Below are positions 10,375 through 20,653 of a stretch of 64,000 nt of DNA, piece by piece; the stretch's first letter is position 1; each line of letters starts with the position of its first letter. The position numbers and the translations under genes are program-made. The stretch spans positions 64,096,757 through 64,160,756 of the forward strand of contig CM077165.1 in NCBI GenBank assembly GCA_039583875.1, read 5' to 3'. The stretch comes from Platanthera guangdongensis (Eukaryota; Streptophyta; Magnoliopsida; Asparagales; Orchidaceae). Under the pieces are notes generated by a model, which saw nothing but the letters and a program-made list of their open reading frames with translations, did not search any database and had not been told where the DNA came from.

Positions 10375-11946
10375 TGATGAGTCCACTTTATATACCTATT
10401 TTCGGACTCATCTGGGCTAGTTTTCACGCGTTTGCACTTCACTTTTAGTTCTATATCGTTCATATCTCATCTTATCTTTATTTCCATAGGAAGTGCACAT
10501 TTATGCCCGTGTTGTGTATTTTGTTACTTTTATTATTTGTACTCCTTTTTGTGATTGCCTGAAATGTCTGCACATATCAGTAATTGGTTTTTCTTTCGGT
10601 ACAGGGGTCGTGTGCATGTTCTGGGATGGTTGTGAAACAGGAATACTGCGCACGATCATGGGATCTAATGCGCACGACCACTGCTTGTGCGCCCCTGATC
10701 GTGCGCACAACTCTACATTTTTCAGAATCAGCATGGGGTAAGCGCACGACCACTGGACATATTGCGCACGACCACCGGTCGTGCGCCACTGATCGTGTGC
10801 ATTGATTCCTCTTTTCTGGAGTCCTGTCTGGGTAATCGCATGATCATTGGACTTAGTGTGCACGACCACTGGTCGTGCGCCACTACTCGTGCGCATTATC
10901 CCAGTTCTTCTTCCTGATTTTCCATGCCAGTGCACACGAGCACAGGACATAGTGCGCATGACCACTGGTCGTGCGCCTGTGATCGTGCGCATTGTTCATT
11001 TCTGCTTTTGTATAAATAGTGCAGGTTCCGCCCTAATTCAGGATCGCTCATTTTTCCTCCGCCGTTTTCATCTCCAAGGAGGGATTCCGCCGTCCTCCTT
11101 CAATCTCCACACTAGGGAGGTGCTCCGGGCAAGCGTTCACTGCCAAATCCAAGCCGGAGCTTCCTCTCGGCCTCCTCCTTCATCTTTGAGCTTCAAGAAG
11201 AGCTTGACCTAGCTTTCTTCACCAAGCTAGGAGAAGTTGTGCCAACCTCCACCGGATCGTGACACGAAGAAGACGGGCCATTGGAAGGTGGTGACAGCCC
11301 TTCTCTATCCCGGACGCAGTTGCGGACCGAGCTTGGATGCGGATTGACAACCCGACATCTCCAACCGTGAATCCTCCGCAAGGCTTCGTCTTCGGTCGAT
11401 TTCGCACACTCTTTTCTTGATTGGTTGTTGAATAGTATAGTTGATCTCTTGTGTTTGATGAAGTTGTACTTATTTTGATATACATTTGTATGAAATCATG
11501 TCTATGTGATTACTTATTTTTGTTATTTACTTGAGGTGCGCCTATTTGTCCATCCACCATCCATCCGCCCTTGCCGCACTAGAGATTGCTAGTGGCGTGC
11601 GTAGCGAAGAGGTGCATACGACCCTCATTCCGCCATTCTCTTCACCTCATCTGCAAGCCTACTCGCCCATTCGCCTAGTGATTCGGTGCATAGCGGCCCG
11701 ACTAGTCTTCCATCCCGCCTGGCGAAGCATCGCATAGCTGCGTTGCATAGGAGTAGTTGACAGTGTTTTATTTTCTTTATCCGCAATCCAAACCCCCCTT
11801 AGTTAGCTCTGACCTGAGGACTTCAATCTCAAGTCCTCCTCGAAATTAACTCCACCTTACTGTGTTCCTTGTGAGATCGATACTTGGGAAAACCCCCATT
11901 TTATATTACTTGTGCGACCGGTTCACTGCCGTGATCTTTAGCATTA
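10375..11946 (+). repeat. 5' LTR of the gag-only element
   Basis: It starts TGATGAGTCC and ends TTTAGCATTA. Bases 10640-10995 carry palindromic repeats built from GCGCACGACC and GGTCGTGCGC arms with a 3-nt spacer; the copy at 10764-10786 is perfect. A TATA-like TATAAATAG lies near 11010. Confidence 0.9.
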
Positions 11947-11952
11947 AGTTTT

Positions 11953-11970
11953 TTGCGCCGTTGCCGGGGA
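11953..11970 (+). promoter_or_regulatory. primer binding site (tRNA-Asp type)
   Basis: TTGCGCCGTTGCCGGGGA differs at one base from the plant tRNA-Asp-complementary site used by Athila/Tat gypsy elements. Confidence 0.8.
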
Positions 11971-12380
11971 ACACAGTCGTGTGAGTTTTTGGAGAGGGAG
12001 ATGTGAGATTGCTTTCCTTTTCCTTTGTAAATCAATTTTGTTTTGTTCTATTTTTGTTTTGCCTGCCTTTTTCTTGTTTCTTTAGGCAATTGTAGTAATA
12101 TATTGTTGGATTTAGTAATTTGCACAATTTATTTTGAATCTGCTGTTTCGACACCATGTGGGGATATTCATATGCCCAATGATGTTGGTGTGGGAAGCCT
12201 TCCCACGCTAGTCATGAATGCCCTACGAGAGATATTGAGCATAAGCCTCAGCGCACAATGCATGAGATGCTGTATTCGTACAGCCTTTCGAACATTGTGC
12301 CCCGAGCTTATGGTCAATCGTCCTCGCCACATACACCGTTCTCCTATTCCTCTCCGGCCCCAAAAGTACCGTAGCGTAAT

Positions 12381-13397
12381 TGGAGAAAGTGTTTGTATTG
12401 TCGTAGAATAGATCATGTCCTGAAGGAGTGTGTCGAGTACCTCCATGTTATGGAAGAAGATGATGAGCCGGACATCCGGATCATTCCGACTCCTACCCTT
12501 GGTAGCACATCTTCATCTTTTGGTTATGTATCCCTGTCACCTTCATTTGTTGAAGGGAATGATGTTGACACAACTGCCAGATGTGTGGCTGATCTAGGCT
12601 TCGATGTGGCTGAGCCTATATCTCATGTGCATACATCTCCAAGCGTGCAGCAGATTCTTTGTGAGGAACCTGCGCTTGACTTTTATTCAAGCAAAGTTCT
12701 TCCGCCTTTTATGCATTCTACTTCAGTTGCCTCTGGCGACATTTTCGACGATGCAACACAAGTTGAGGCTTGTGATACATGGGTTGTTTCCACTCCCATG
12801 GAGGAGGACAACCTTCTTGGTGTCGAGGATTCTCCCTTGATACCAAAGGAGGAAGTCCAAGTCTTGGTGGAGGCCTCTATGGATCTAGCCGAGCCTTGTA
12901 GCATTGTCGAGATTACTGATGATATTTTTCTACCTCAGCCTTTGGGTAGTGAAACTGGGATCACTCCCCCGATTATTTTTTTATGTTCTTCGTCTCTTTT
13001 ATTTCTTGACCCACCTTCCTTTTCTGAGCCTGTGCAGGTTGAATCTCCACGGGTAAGTTGGGTTGACGTTGAGCCTTGCGCTCAGGCTGTCGACGAGTGC
13101 ATCCTCTTGTGTGAGGAGGTTCCTACCTCCTTCACAGTGGAAGCCCGTGCTGTCACCTTCGCCCCCAGCAAACTTGTGGTGGATGAAACCTTGCTAGGCA
13201 AGGATGTGTTTTGTGGTGAGAAGAGTGAGGACCAGCGCTCCTTCTCTTCTTACTTCCTATTTCCTCTACCTGTGTTGGGCAGGTATTACTATTTAGGTAG
13301 AGGGGTAACTGCTCTATTACCGTATCGGTACCCGTTACCGAAACGGATATTAGGTCAGTTACCTGTGCACTTTTTATTTCCTAGGCCCATTAGCTAG
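12381..13397 (+). CDS. gag-like protein with zinc knuckle, otherwise unknown
   Basis: The open stretch of about 338 codons has no good ATG at its front; the frame is closed by a TAG at 12372 just upstream, so it is probably the 3' part of a longer, broken gag. It opens with a C-x2-C-x4-H-x4-C knuckle (CLYCRRIDHVLKEC, 12390-12431), the RNA-binding motif of retroelement nucleocapsids. The rest is acidic, rich in Asp, Glu, Ser, Pro and Val, with no catalytic motif. Before the TAG, the same frame reads a Ser/Pro-rich stretch, as is usual before a gag knuckle. I cannot assign a function beyond gag-like. It ends in a TAG at 13395. Confidence 0.6.
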   Translation, partial: WRKCLYCRRIDHVLKECVEYLHVMEEDDEPDIRIIPTPTLGSTSSSFGYVSLSPSFVEGNDVDTTARCVADLGFDVAEPISHVHTSPSVQQILCEEPALDFYSSKVLPPFMHSTSVASGDIFDDATQVEACDTWVVSTPMEEDNLLGVEDSPLIPKEEVQVLVEASMDLAEPCSIVEITDDIFLPQPLGSETGITPPIIFLCSSSLLFLDPPSFSEPVQVESPRVSWVDVEPCAQAVDECILLCEEVPTSFTVEARAVTFAPSKLVVDETLLGKDVFCGEKSEDQRSFSSYFLFPLPVLGRYYYLGRGVTALLPYRYPLPKRILGQLPVHFLFPRPIS

Positions 13398-15149
13398 AAC
13401 TGTTTAGAATTTAATAAGTCATGTTGGGATGACAGTAACCCCAGTACTTATCTTTCATTTTTTGCATTTTATTTTTCATGCCTAGTTTGTTTTTGTATTT
13501 CTTTGTAGTTTGTATATTTTTGTTTTGTTTTTTGCGGAGCTCACCCTGCAGGTATTCATAGCAAATCGCATTGGCGGGGTTCTAATTCTTTGTATGGCGG
13601 GCCTGCTTCTGTTTCCACGCGTCTTCTGTTATGCTCACTAGCTGAGCATGGGGTAAACTCTTCCCTTAGCTCTTTATGATTTTAATTTCTCTATCTTATG
13701 ATTTGTTGCTTAGTTTAAGTCTGGGGGAGAGATCTGTTACATATTGCACATACATATCTCATGTGCATAGTAGAAGCTTTTATTGTTTTATTTTGCTTAG
13801 TTCATTGCATCACACACCACTGCACCACATGAGCGCGTGCTTAGCTTTTTGCGTGCTGCGAGTTAAACTCATTTCTTCGTTAGATTTGGGAAAATTATGG
13901 TGCTGGCTTAGGATTGTGAGACGGAGTAAAATGTTGGCCTTGTTGTGTTTCTAGTCAACTGCTCTCGTCTCGTGTAGAAATTCGAGTAGATTTAATTTTT
14001 TTGTATGCTTTTAGTTTTATATTTTTCTAATTGCGTAAATACTTTTTATTCTACTCAAAAGTTGGTGAATCCGGTGTGAATCCGACGGTAGCTTAGGGAT
14101 GTGTGTAGACGACCGTTAGTTTTGTATTGCTCGAGTCGGGAGGAGGTATAGTATTTCTCGTTGGCTAAGAACTTGCCCCAAGCTATTCTTGAAGCATGGG
14201 TATAGGTTAGTCATGCATGAGTGTGATGTAGGCCATCAATTTGGCCCAGTTGAGCTTTGTACCATTACTAACGTCTTATCCTCGCTAGCCCTGTTGTGCC
14301 TACCCCTCCTTTTGATTCAGCTTCACCATGATTTCACCAAAGCCTCATAGCCAATCCTAGTCGCACACCCAAGTTGAGCTTTAGTGTTTACATTTTAATG
14401 TTGGGGTGTGATGTGGTGTTATTACATGTGAAAATGTGGATGTGCTCTAATGTTATATTTGCTGAAATTACAAAAATAAAAAGATGATTTGAATAAAGAA
14501 AAAAAAAGAAAAAAAGAAAATATTTGTAAAGAAAAAAAAGTGAAAAGTAAAAGTAAAATTGAAAATCATTTTGGAAATGTGATTATATTTGGAGTAGGCG
14601 GTGCACACACCCATATGTTAAAAGTTAAGTTTGGAGGTGTGGTGTACCCACCTGTATTTTGCTTAGTAGAGTGATTCATTTTTATACTAGCTCATTTGGG
14701 TTAGGTGCATAGCCATCCTGTATATCTTTGTTTACCTCACCGAAACCCAAGCCCCATCTCTTCACCTAAAGTCCTACTGATTCGTGTGTGAACCAAACCA
14801 GTGTCGTGGAGAGAATGCGAAAGGGCAAGCATATGGTCACCGACATTGGTGGATTCCTTTGGAGGTTTTCCTGAGCCCTGATCTTTGGCAATGCTCGTCT
14901 AGCGATTAATCTACTTTCTCCCTACGCGTGACCGGATGATTCACCGTGATTCCATTTTGAGTAATAATAAAATTTTGATACACATTGTGAAAAGTATAAA
15001 CTATTTTGTATACTTAGAAATTTCTTCTATTATATTTTTACGCGCGCGAGCATGCGACTTCGCATGGTACTTCGTATCACAATTTCTTTGTTAACTAGTA
15101 TTTTTCCTTATCTGCTTAGATTTTGTTTGCTCGGGACGCGCAAATAGTT
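13398..15149 (+). other. non-coding interior of the gag-only element
   Basis: AT-rich sequence with no supported gene. It includes a second purine tract (AAGTCTGGGGGAGAG near 13716) and an A-rich stretch near 14490-14570. The short ORFs here look like chance. Confidence 0.6.
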
Positions 15150-15162
15150 AAGTCTGGGGGTG
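15150..15162 (+). promoter_or_regulatory. polypurine tract of the gag-only element
   Basis: AAGTCTGGGGGTG sits directly before the 3' LTR start at 15163. Confidence 0.75.
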
Positions 15163-16735
15163 TGATGAGTCCACTTTATATACCTATTTTCGTACTCATC
15201 TGGGCTAGTTTTCACGCGTTTGCACTTCACTTTTAGTTATATATCGTTCATATCTCATCTTATCTTTATTTCCATAGGAAGTGCACATTTATGCCCGTGG
15301 TTGTGTATTTTGTTACTTTTATTATTTGTACTCCTTTTTGTGATTGCCTAAAATGTCTGCACATATCAATAATTGGTTTTTCTTTCGGTACAGGGGTCGT
15401 GTGCGTGTTCCGGGATGGTTGTGAAATAGGAATACTGTGCACGATCTTGGGTTCTAATGCGCACGACCATTGGTTGTGCGCCCCTGATCGTGCGCACTAC
15501 TCTACGTTTTCCAGAATCATCCTGGGGTAAGCGCACGACCACTGGACATATTGCGCACGACCACCGGTCGTGCGCCACTGATCATGTGCATTGATTCCTC
15601 TTTTCTGGAGTCCTGTCTGGGTAATCGCACGATCATTGGACTTAGTGCGCACGACCACTGGTCGTGCGCCACTACTCGTGCGCATTATCCCAGTTCTTCT
15701 TCCTGATTTTCCATGCCAGTGCGCACGAGCACAGAATATAGTACGCACGACCACTAGTCGTGCGTCTGTGATCGTGCGCATTGTTCATTTCTGCTTTTAT
15801 ATAAATAGTGCAGGTTCCGCCCTAATTCGGGATCGCTCATTTTTCCTCCGCCGTTTTCATCTCCGAGGAGGGATTCCGCCGTCCTCCTTCAATCTCCACA
15901 CTAGGGAGGTGCTCCGGGCAAGCGTTCACCGCCAAATCCAAGCCGGAGCTTCCTCTCGGCCTCCTCCTTCATCTTTGAGCTTCAAGAAGAGCTTGACCTA
16001 GCTTTCTTCACCAAGCTAGGAGAAGTTGTGCCATCCTCCACCGGATCGTGACACGAAGAAGACGGGCCATTGGAAGGTGGTGACAGCCCTTCTCTATCCC
16101 GGACGCAGTTGCGGACCGAGCTTGGACGCGGATTGACAACCCGACGACTCCAACCGTGAATCCTCAGCAAGGCTTCGCCTTCGGTCGATTTCGCACACTC
16201 TTTTCTTGATTGGTTGTTGAATAGTATAGTTGATCTCTTGTGTATGATGATGTTGTACTTATTTTGATATATATTTGTATCAAATCATGTCTATGTGATT
16301 TCTTATTTTTGTTATTTACTTGAGGTGCGCCTATTTGTCCATCCACCATCCATCCGCACTTACCGCACTAGCGATTACTAGTGGCGTGCGTAGCGAATAG
16401 GTGCATACGACCCTCATTCTGCCATTCTCTTCACCTCATCTGCAATCCTACTCGCCCATTCGCCTAGTGATTCGGTGCATTGCGGCCCAACTAGTCTTCC
16501 ATCCCGCCTGCCGAAGCATCGCATAGCTGCATTGCATAGGAGTAGTTGATAGTATTTTACTTTCTTTATCCGCAATCCAAACCCCCCTTAGTTAGCTCCG
16601 ACCCGAGGACTTCAATATCAAGTCCTCCTCGAAATTAACTCCACCTTACTGTGTTCCTTGTGAGATCGATACTTGGGAAAACCCCCATTTTATATTACTT
16701 GTGCGACCGGTTCACTGCCGTGATCTTTAGCATCA
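15163..16735 (+). repeat. 3' LTR of the gag-only element
   Basis: Near-identical to 10375-11946 along its whole length, with the same palindrome array (copies near 15552, 15646 and 15742). It ends TTTAGCATCA and is followed by the target duplication ACACT. Confidence 0.92.
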
Positions 16736-16740
16736 ACACT
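16736..16740 (+). repeat. target-site duplication, right copy (ACACT)
   Basis: Matches 10370-10374; element A sequence resumes immediately after. Confidence 0.9.
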
Positions 16741-18382
16741 CAGGGATCACCCCAGATCCCAAGTAATTGGAGACATGTCAGTAGGTGTACAGACAAGGCA
16801 TCAACTCAACTAAGACTTGATGCATGCCTGTTTTCTCTCTGAGGTTGAACCTCAGTCCATAAAAGATGCTGAGCAGGATCTCCACTAGATCATTGCAATG
16901 CAAGAGAAACTTAACCAATTTGAGAGATGTAGAGTTTGGGATTTAGTTTTAAGACCTCAAGACTACCCAGTCATTAGAACCAAATGGGTATATAGAAATA
17001 AACTAGATGCCCAAGGTACAATTGTGAGGAACAAGACTAGGCTTGTTGCTTAAGGATACAGGTAAGAAGAAGGCATAGATTATGATCAAACCTTTGCACC
17101 AGTTACAAGGATAGAGGCCAACAAATTGTTTCTGGCCTATGCTGCCTATAAGAAATTCAAGGTGTATCAGATGGATGTGAAGAGTGCATTTTTAAATGGA
17201 GTACTGAAAGTAGAGGTTTATGTTAAACAACCTCCAGGTTTTATCTCTCCAACCCATCCTTATCATGTATTTAAATTACATAAAGCCCTCTATGGCCTAA
17301 AGCAAGCTCCAAGGGCTTGGTATGAGACCTTAGCTAGCTTTTTGATAGAGCATAAATTCATTAGAGGCATAGTAGATAAAACACTTTTCACTAGACATCA
17401 TAAGGACCAAACCTTGTTAGTACAAATCTATGTGGATGACATCATATTTGGGTCTACTGACTCCAAATTATGCAAGAGGTTCTCTGACCTCATGCATTCT
17501 AAATTTGAAATGAGTAGCATGGGTGAGGTCTCCTACTTCCTTGGTCTCCAAGTGAAGCATCTCCCTAATGACATCTTCATCTCCCAAGCTAAATATGCTA
17601 AAGAGCTTATAAAGAAGTTTGGGATGGCTGATGCCTCAGCAAAGAAAACACCCATGGCTACAAATGCTGTAATAAACTCTGATGCACATGTGAAACCTGT
17701 GCATTAGAAACTATATAGGGGCATTGTTGGGTCCCTACTATACCTTACAGCAAGTATACCTGATATTATATTTGTCACATGCCTTTGTGCAAGGTTCCAG
17801 GTGAACCCTAAAGAATCTCACCTAATTTTCTTAAAGAGAATTTTGAGATATATAAAGGGTTGTCCTAGTCTATGCCTATGGTATCCTACTGAGTCAGAAT
17901 TTGAGTTAACTGGATACTCAGATGCTGACTTTGCAGGATGCAGGGTGGACAGAAAAAACACCTCAGGAACTTGCCAGTTCCTTGGGATGAGATTAGTGTC
18001 TTGGTTCTGTAAGAAACAATCATTTGTGTCCACTTTAATTGCTAAAGCAGAGTACATTACAACTGGCAGCTGCTGTTCACAGATGTTGTGGATTCAGAAT
18101 CAACTACTAGACTATGGTCTCTACTTAAATAATTCAACTCGACACTCTGATAACACAAGTTTTATAGCCATTACACAAAATTCAGTCCATCATAGTAGGA
18201 CTGAACATATAGACATTAGGAATCATTTTATTAGAGAGTGTGTAGAAAAAAACAAAATTAAAGTTGTCTATATCTACACTGATTTACAAAGAGCTGATAT
18301 TTTCACCAAACCTCTGGATGAAAGAAACCACATGTTCTTTATAAATCAGATTGGAATGATCAATGGAGAAGACTTAGTTTAG
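16741..18382 (+). pseudogene. RT and RNase H of element A
   Basis: Continues element A after the nested insertion. The RT N-terminus (about 16880-17120) has two CAA-to-TAA stops near 17053 and 17067 compared with B. The RT core has KSAFLNG near 17180 and an intact catalytic YVDD at 17429-17440. A CAG-to-TAG stop at 17705-17707 interrupts the frame. RNase H follows: SDADFAG near 17920, an AKAEY version of the AEAEY motif near 18045 and a degraded CDN motif (HSDN near 18143). The region ends at the TAG at 18380-18382. Unlike B, the RT active site is intact here. Confidence 0.88.
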
Positions 18383-18772
18383 TTTCTGTCTGCACTCGAC
18401 GAATTTGCCAAAGTTCGTCGAACGAAGTTCGACGAACATGGGAAAGTTCTTGAGATATTCGTCGAACAGAGTTCGACGAACTCTCTGTGAGTGAAGTTGT
18501 TTTCATCAAACGGAGATCGACGAATTTACTTCAGAAAACTTTCGTTGAATGGAGCTCGACGAAATGTCTTCAAATCTTCAGACTGAGCTCGACAAATTGT
18601 TTAACTCTAAATTATTTCGTCGACTTCTGATCGAAGAATTTTTTAATTTTTGTGGAACAGAGTTTGTCGATTCATATTCTAGAAAACCTTATATCTAAGT
18701 TTTCTTCGAACTCCGTCACGCGCTTTCAGTTCCTTTGCACTTGATCTTTGCTTTTCTCTTGTAGGTGCTCTC
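18383..18772 (+). promoter_or_regulatory. hairpin-rich spacer and splice-acceptor-like site before the 3' ORF
   Basis: This spacer contains several TTCGTCGA/TCGACGAA inverted repeats. Two are perfect hairpins: 18413-18437 (11-bp arms, loop GAA) and 18458-18480 (10-bp arms, loop AGA). At 18751-18764 the tract CTTTTCTCTTGTAG ends 8 nt before the ATG of the 3' ORF. Element B has the same arrangement. The site looks like a 3' splice acceptor for a subgenomic mRNA; this is inference. Confidence 0.6.
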
Positions 18773-20390
18773 ATGGCGATTCAAGCAGGAACTATTGCGG
18801 CAATGAAATTTGACACAGGGTTTGATGTCGATTTTGATTCCTTTCAACATTCAGACCCAATATTCCTGGGAATCCTGCAACTACTTGAAGAACAACAATT
18901 GAAGAATCTGCTATCGACTAGAATCAAGATATCTGCTACAGAAATCAGGGAATGGGTGTACATCTCTGCCACAATAGATGACAATACCATGACCGACACT
19001 ATATCCGGTAATACTGTTTCCCAAACTCCCGCCATTCTCACTGCAATTTTTGGATTAATCAATGGTGAAGAGGATTTAGAAATGGATACTGAAGTGTATG
19101 ATGAGTTGCTAAGTCTAATGGGTTATTCTGGACACACCTCTAATAAATTACTGAAGAAGCATCTTTCTGCTGAATTCAAATTCCTAGCAGATATAGTGGG
19201 CAAAGTCTTGCTGGGCAAGCACACTGCACACGACTATATAACCAGGCACCAATTTCTGGTTATGTGTGCAGTGGTGAAAAAGAAAATGATGAACTGGGCA
19301 CAGATCATGTTTGATCTTATTAAGAAAAAGAATAATAAAAAAGAAGTCAGTTTTGGAAGGATCCTGGGGATCTTCTTGAAAGAAAAATCTGCTAAATCCC
19401 TGGTCTCCCCGACCATATTCATTAATGCCAGCAAAAGGCTCACTTGTGCCTTGTTTGGCAGGTGGGAGAGGACCATCACAATGCGACCTAAGGCTTCCTC
19501 CTCTACCACCAGAGCTTCTGAAAGTACAAGGGCTGATCCAGCCACTCCCCACCCTTCTAAAGAGATCCCTTCTACACATCCATCCTCTTCCACCATTCCT
19601 TCTCTACACCAACCAAACCAACAAACACAACAACAAACACAACAACAAACACAACAATAACCACAACAACCTGTTCATGTTCCTACTCTAGCTACATCTC
19701 CTGCCACCTCTCCACCAATAGATATCACTGACATTCCCTCTTCCCCACTTCAGGAATCTCACCAACACTCTCCTTCTCCATCCCCTTAACAAACCCCACA
19801 TCAGTCCCCCATGATACCCACATTCCTTCACCACCTCATCTCCCTTATCCCCTCATTTGGACACCATCCCATTCTTTACTCTACCTACTTCCCCTCCTCA
19901 TACTTCCTCCCTTCCAGATATACACATGCAAGATGCTCTCCCTCCTACTCCACCATTGACTTCCATTCCTTCATCTATTTCCACTCAAACACCTTCCATT
20001 CCACCATCTGCAAATCTACCCTTGGAACCCTCCAAAATTTCATCTCTTATTGCACTGCTTACTCCTCTCCTCAAAAATCTTATAGCAGAGGTCATTAAAC
20101 CTCTTGTTACTTCTATATCCTCGCTTACTGCTCAAATAAATGCTCTCTCTACTAACTCCTCTTCAGTTAGGGGCCTGGTTCTAGTTTGCACTGAAACCAG
20201 GCAGGGTGAGATACTTGATGAAGAAGAAATAGTAGCAGTATCCCCAGCAGCAGTACCAACAGCAGCAACAACAGTACCAGCAGCAACAACAGTACCAGCA
20301 ACAACAAGACCAGAATTAGCACCAGAAGAAACAGCAGCAGGTGCTGATCAAGAGTTACTAGATTTAATTGATTTTATTGAGTTTGAGTAA
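18773..20390 (+). pseudogene. Sirevirus-type extra 3' ORF (env-like or unknown), element A
   Basis: The frame starts at the ATG at 18773. The first ~230 residues form a compact, non-repetitive domain shared with B (GKHTAHDYITRHQF, LKKHLSAE and FGRILGIFLKEK). It resembles the extra 3' ORF of plant Sireviruses, often called envelope-like. A Pro/Ser/Thr- and Gln-rich low-complexity region follows, with a stop at 19658-19660. A hydrophobic leucine-rich helix near 20035-20130 and an Ala/Val/Thr repeat follow in the second half (about 19857-20390). The end is artificial: the last codons come from the gypsy LTR fragment joined near 20382. No clear signal peptide is seen, so an envelope role is not demonstrated. 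Confidence 0.6.
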
Positions 20391-20653
20391 ACAGTTGTAA
20401 GGTCATAAGGTCATGGTTCTTGTGTATTGTACTTCATTCGTATTGTTTTTAGTAGTGGACATTCATGCTTATGGCTGGGTTCTTTATTTTGCAACCTTTA
20501 ATAATTGCTTCTGCTAGAATGACTCTGTGTAGGATGTTGGTTATTAGTTGAATGGTTTCCATTGAGTAACCGCCTAGTCTGTCTGTGGTATATGGCGTCG
20601 GGCCCCGATCGGACCTACTGCTATATGTTATACGACGGATACGGGGTGTTACA
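20382..20653 (+). repeat. 3' end fragment of an element-E-type gypsy LTR
   Basis: Aligns by eye to 29851-30116, the last ~265 bp of the element E LTR, and ends at the same terminal GTTACA. Its left edge fuses with element A inside a shared TTGAGT, and its right edge abuts a truncated LTR of element C. It is either the remnant of a solo LTR or a product of illegitimate recombination. Confidence 0.85.

Larger units (their letters stand above)
10375..16735 (+). mobile_element. gag-only non-autonomous LTR element nested in element A
   Basis: Two full LTRs (1572 and 1573 bp, TGATGAG...CA) flank a 3.2-kb internal region with a primer site complementary to tRNA-Asp, a polypurine tract and no PR, RT, RNase H or integrase. 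The tRNA-Asp primer is typical of the gypsy Athila/Tat group. One long ORF begins with a gag-type zinc knuckle, so the element fits the terminal-repeat-with-GAG (TR-GAG) or LARD class. The 5-bp duplication ACACT is intact and the LTRs differ by only a few percent by eye, indicating a fairly recent insertion. It would need proteins of a helper element to move. Confidence 0.88.
4680..20381 (+). mobile_element. Element A: Sirevirus-type Ty1/copia retrotransposon, 3' end lost
   Basis: Order: 5' LTR (4680-6611), methionine-tRNA-type primer site, gag, protease, integrase, RT, RNase H, a repeat-bearing spacer and an extra 3' ORF. This is the layout of Sireviruses (SIRE1/Maximus group). A second copy, element B, gives a base-for-base comparison. 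A is split by the gag-only element at 10375-16735 and truncated near 20382, where its 3' ORF runs into a gypsy LTR fragment. No 3' LTR remains. Coding regions carry several stops, many of them CAA/CAG or TGG changed to TAA/TAG relative to B. Confidence 0.88.

Noticed and set aside
10493..11212. ORFs of 70-163 codons in the LTR of the gag-only element
   Set aside because: Produced by the palindromic repeats; no protein motif and different lengths in the 3' LTR.
14489..14674. Lys-rich 61-codon ORF in the gag-only element
   Set aside because: Translation of an A-rich simple sequence.
19612..19675. CAACAAACA tandem repeat as a satellite of interest
   Set aside because: A short codon-type repeat encoding Gln/Thr within the 3' ORF; ordinary low complexity.
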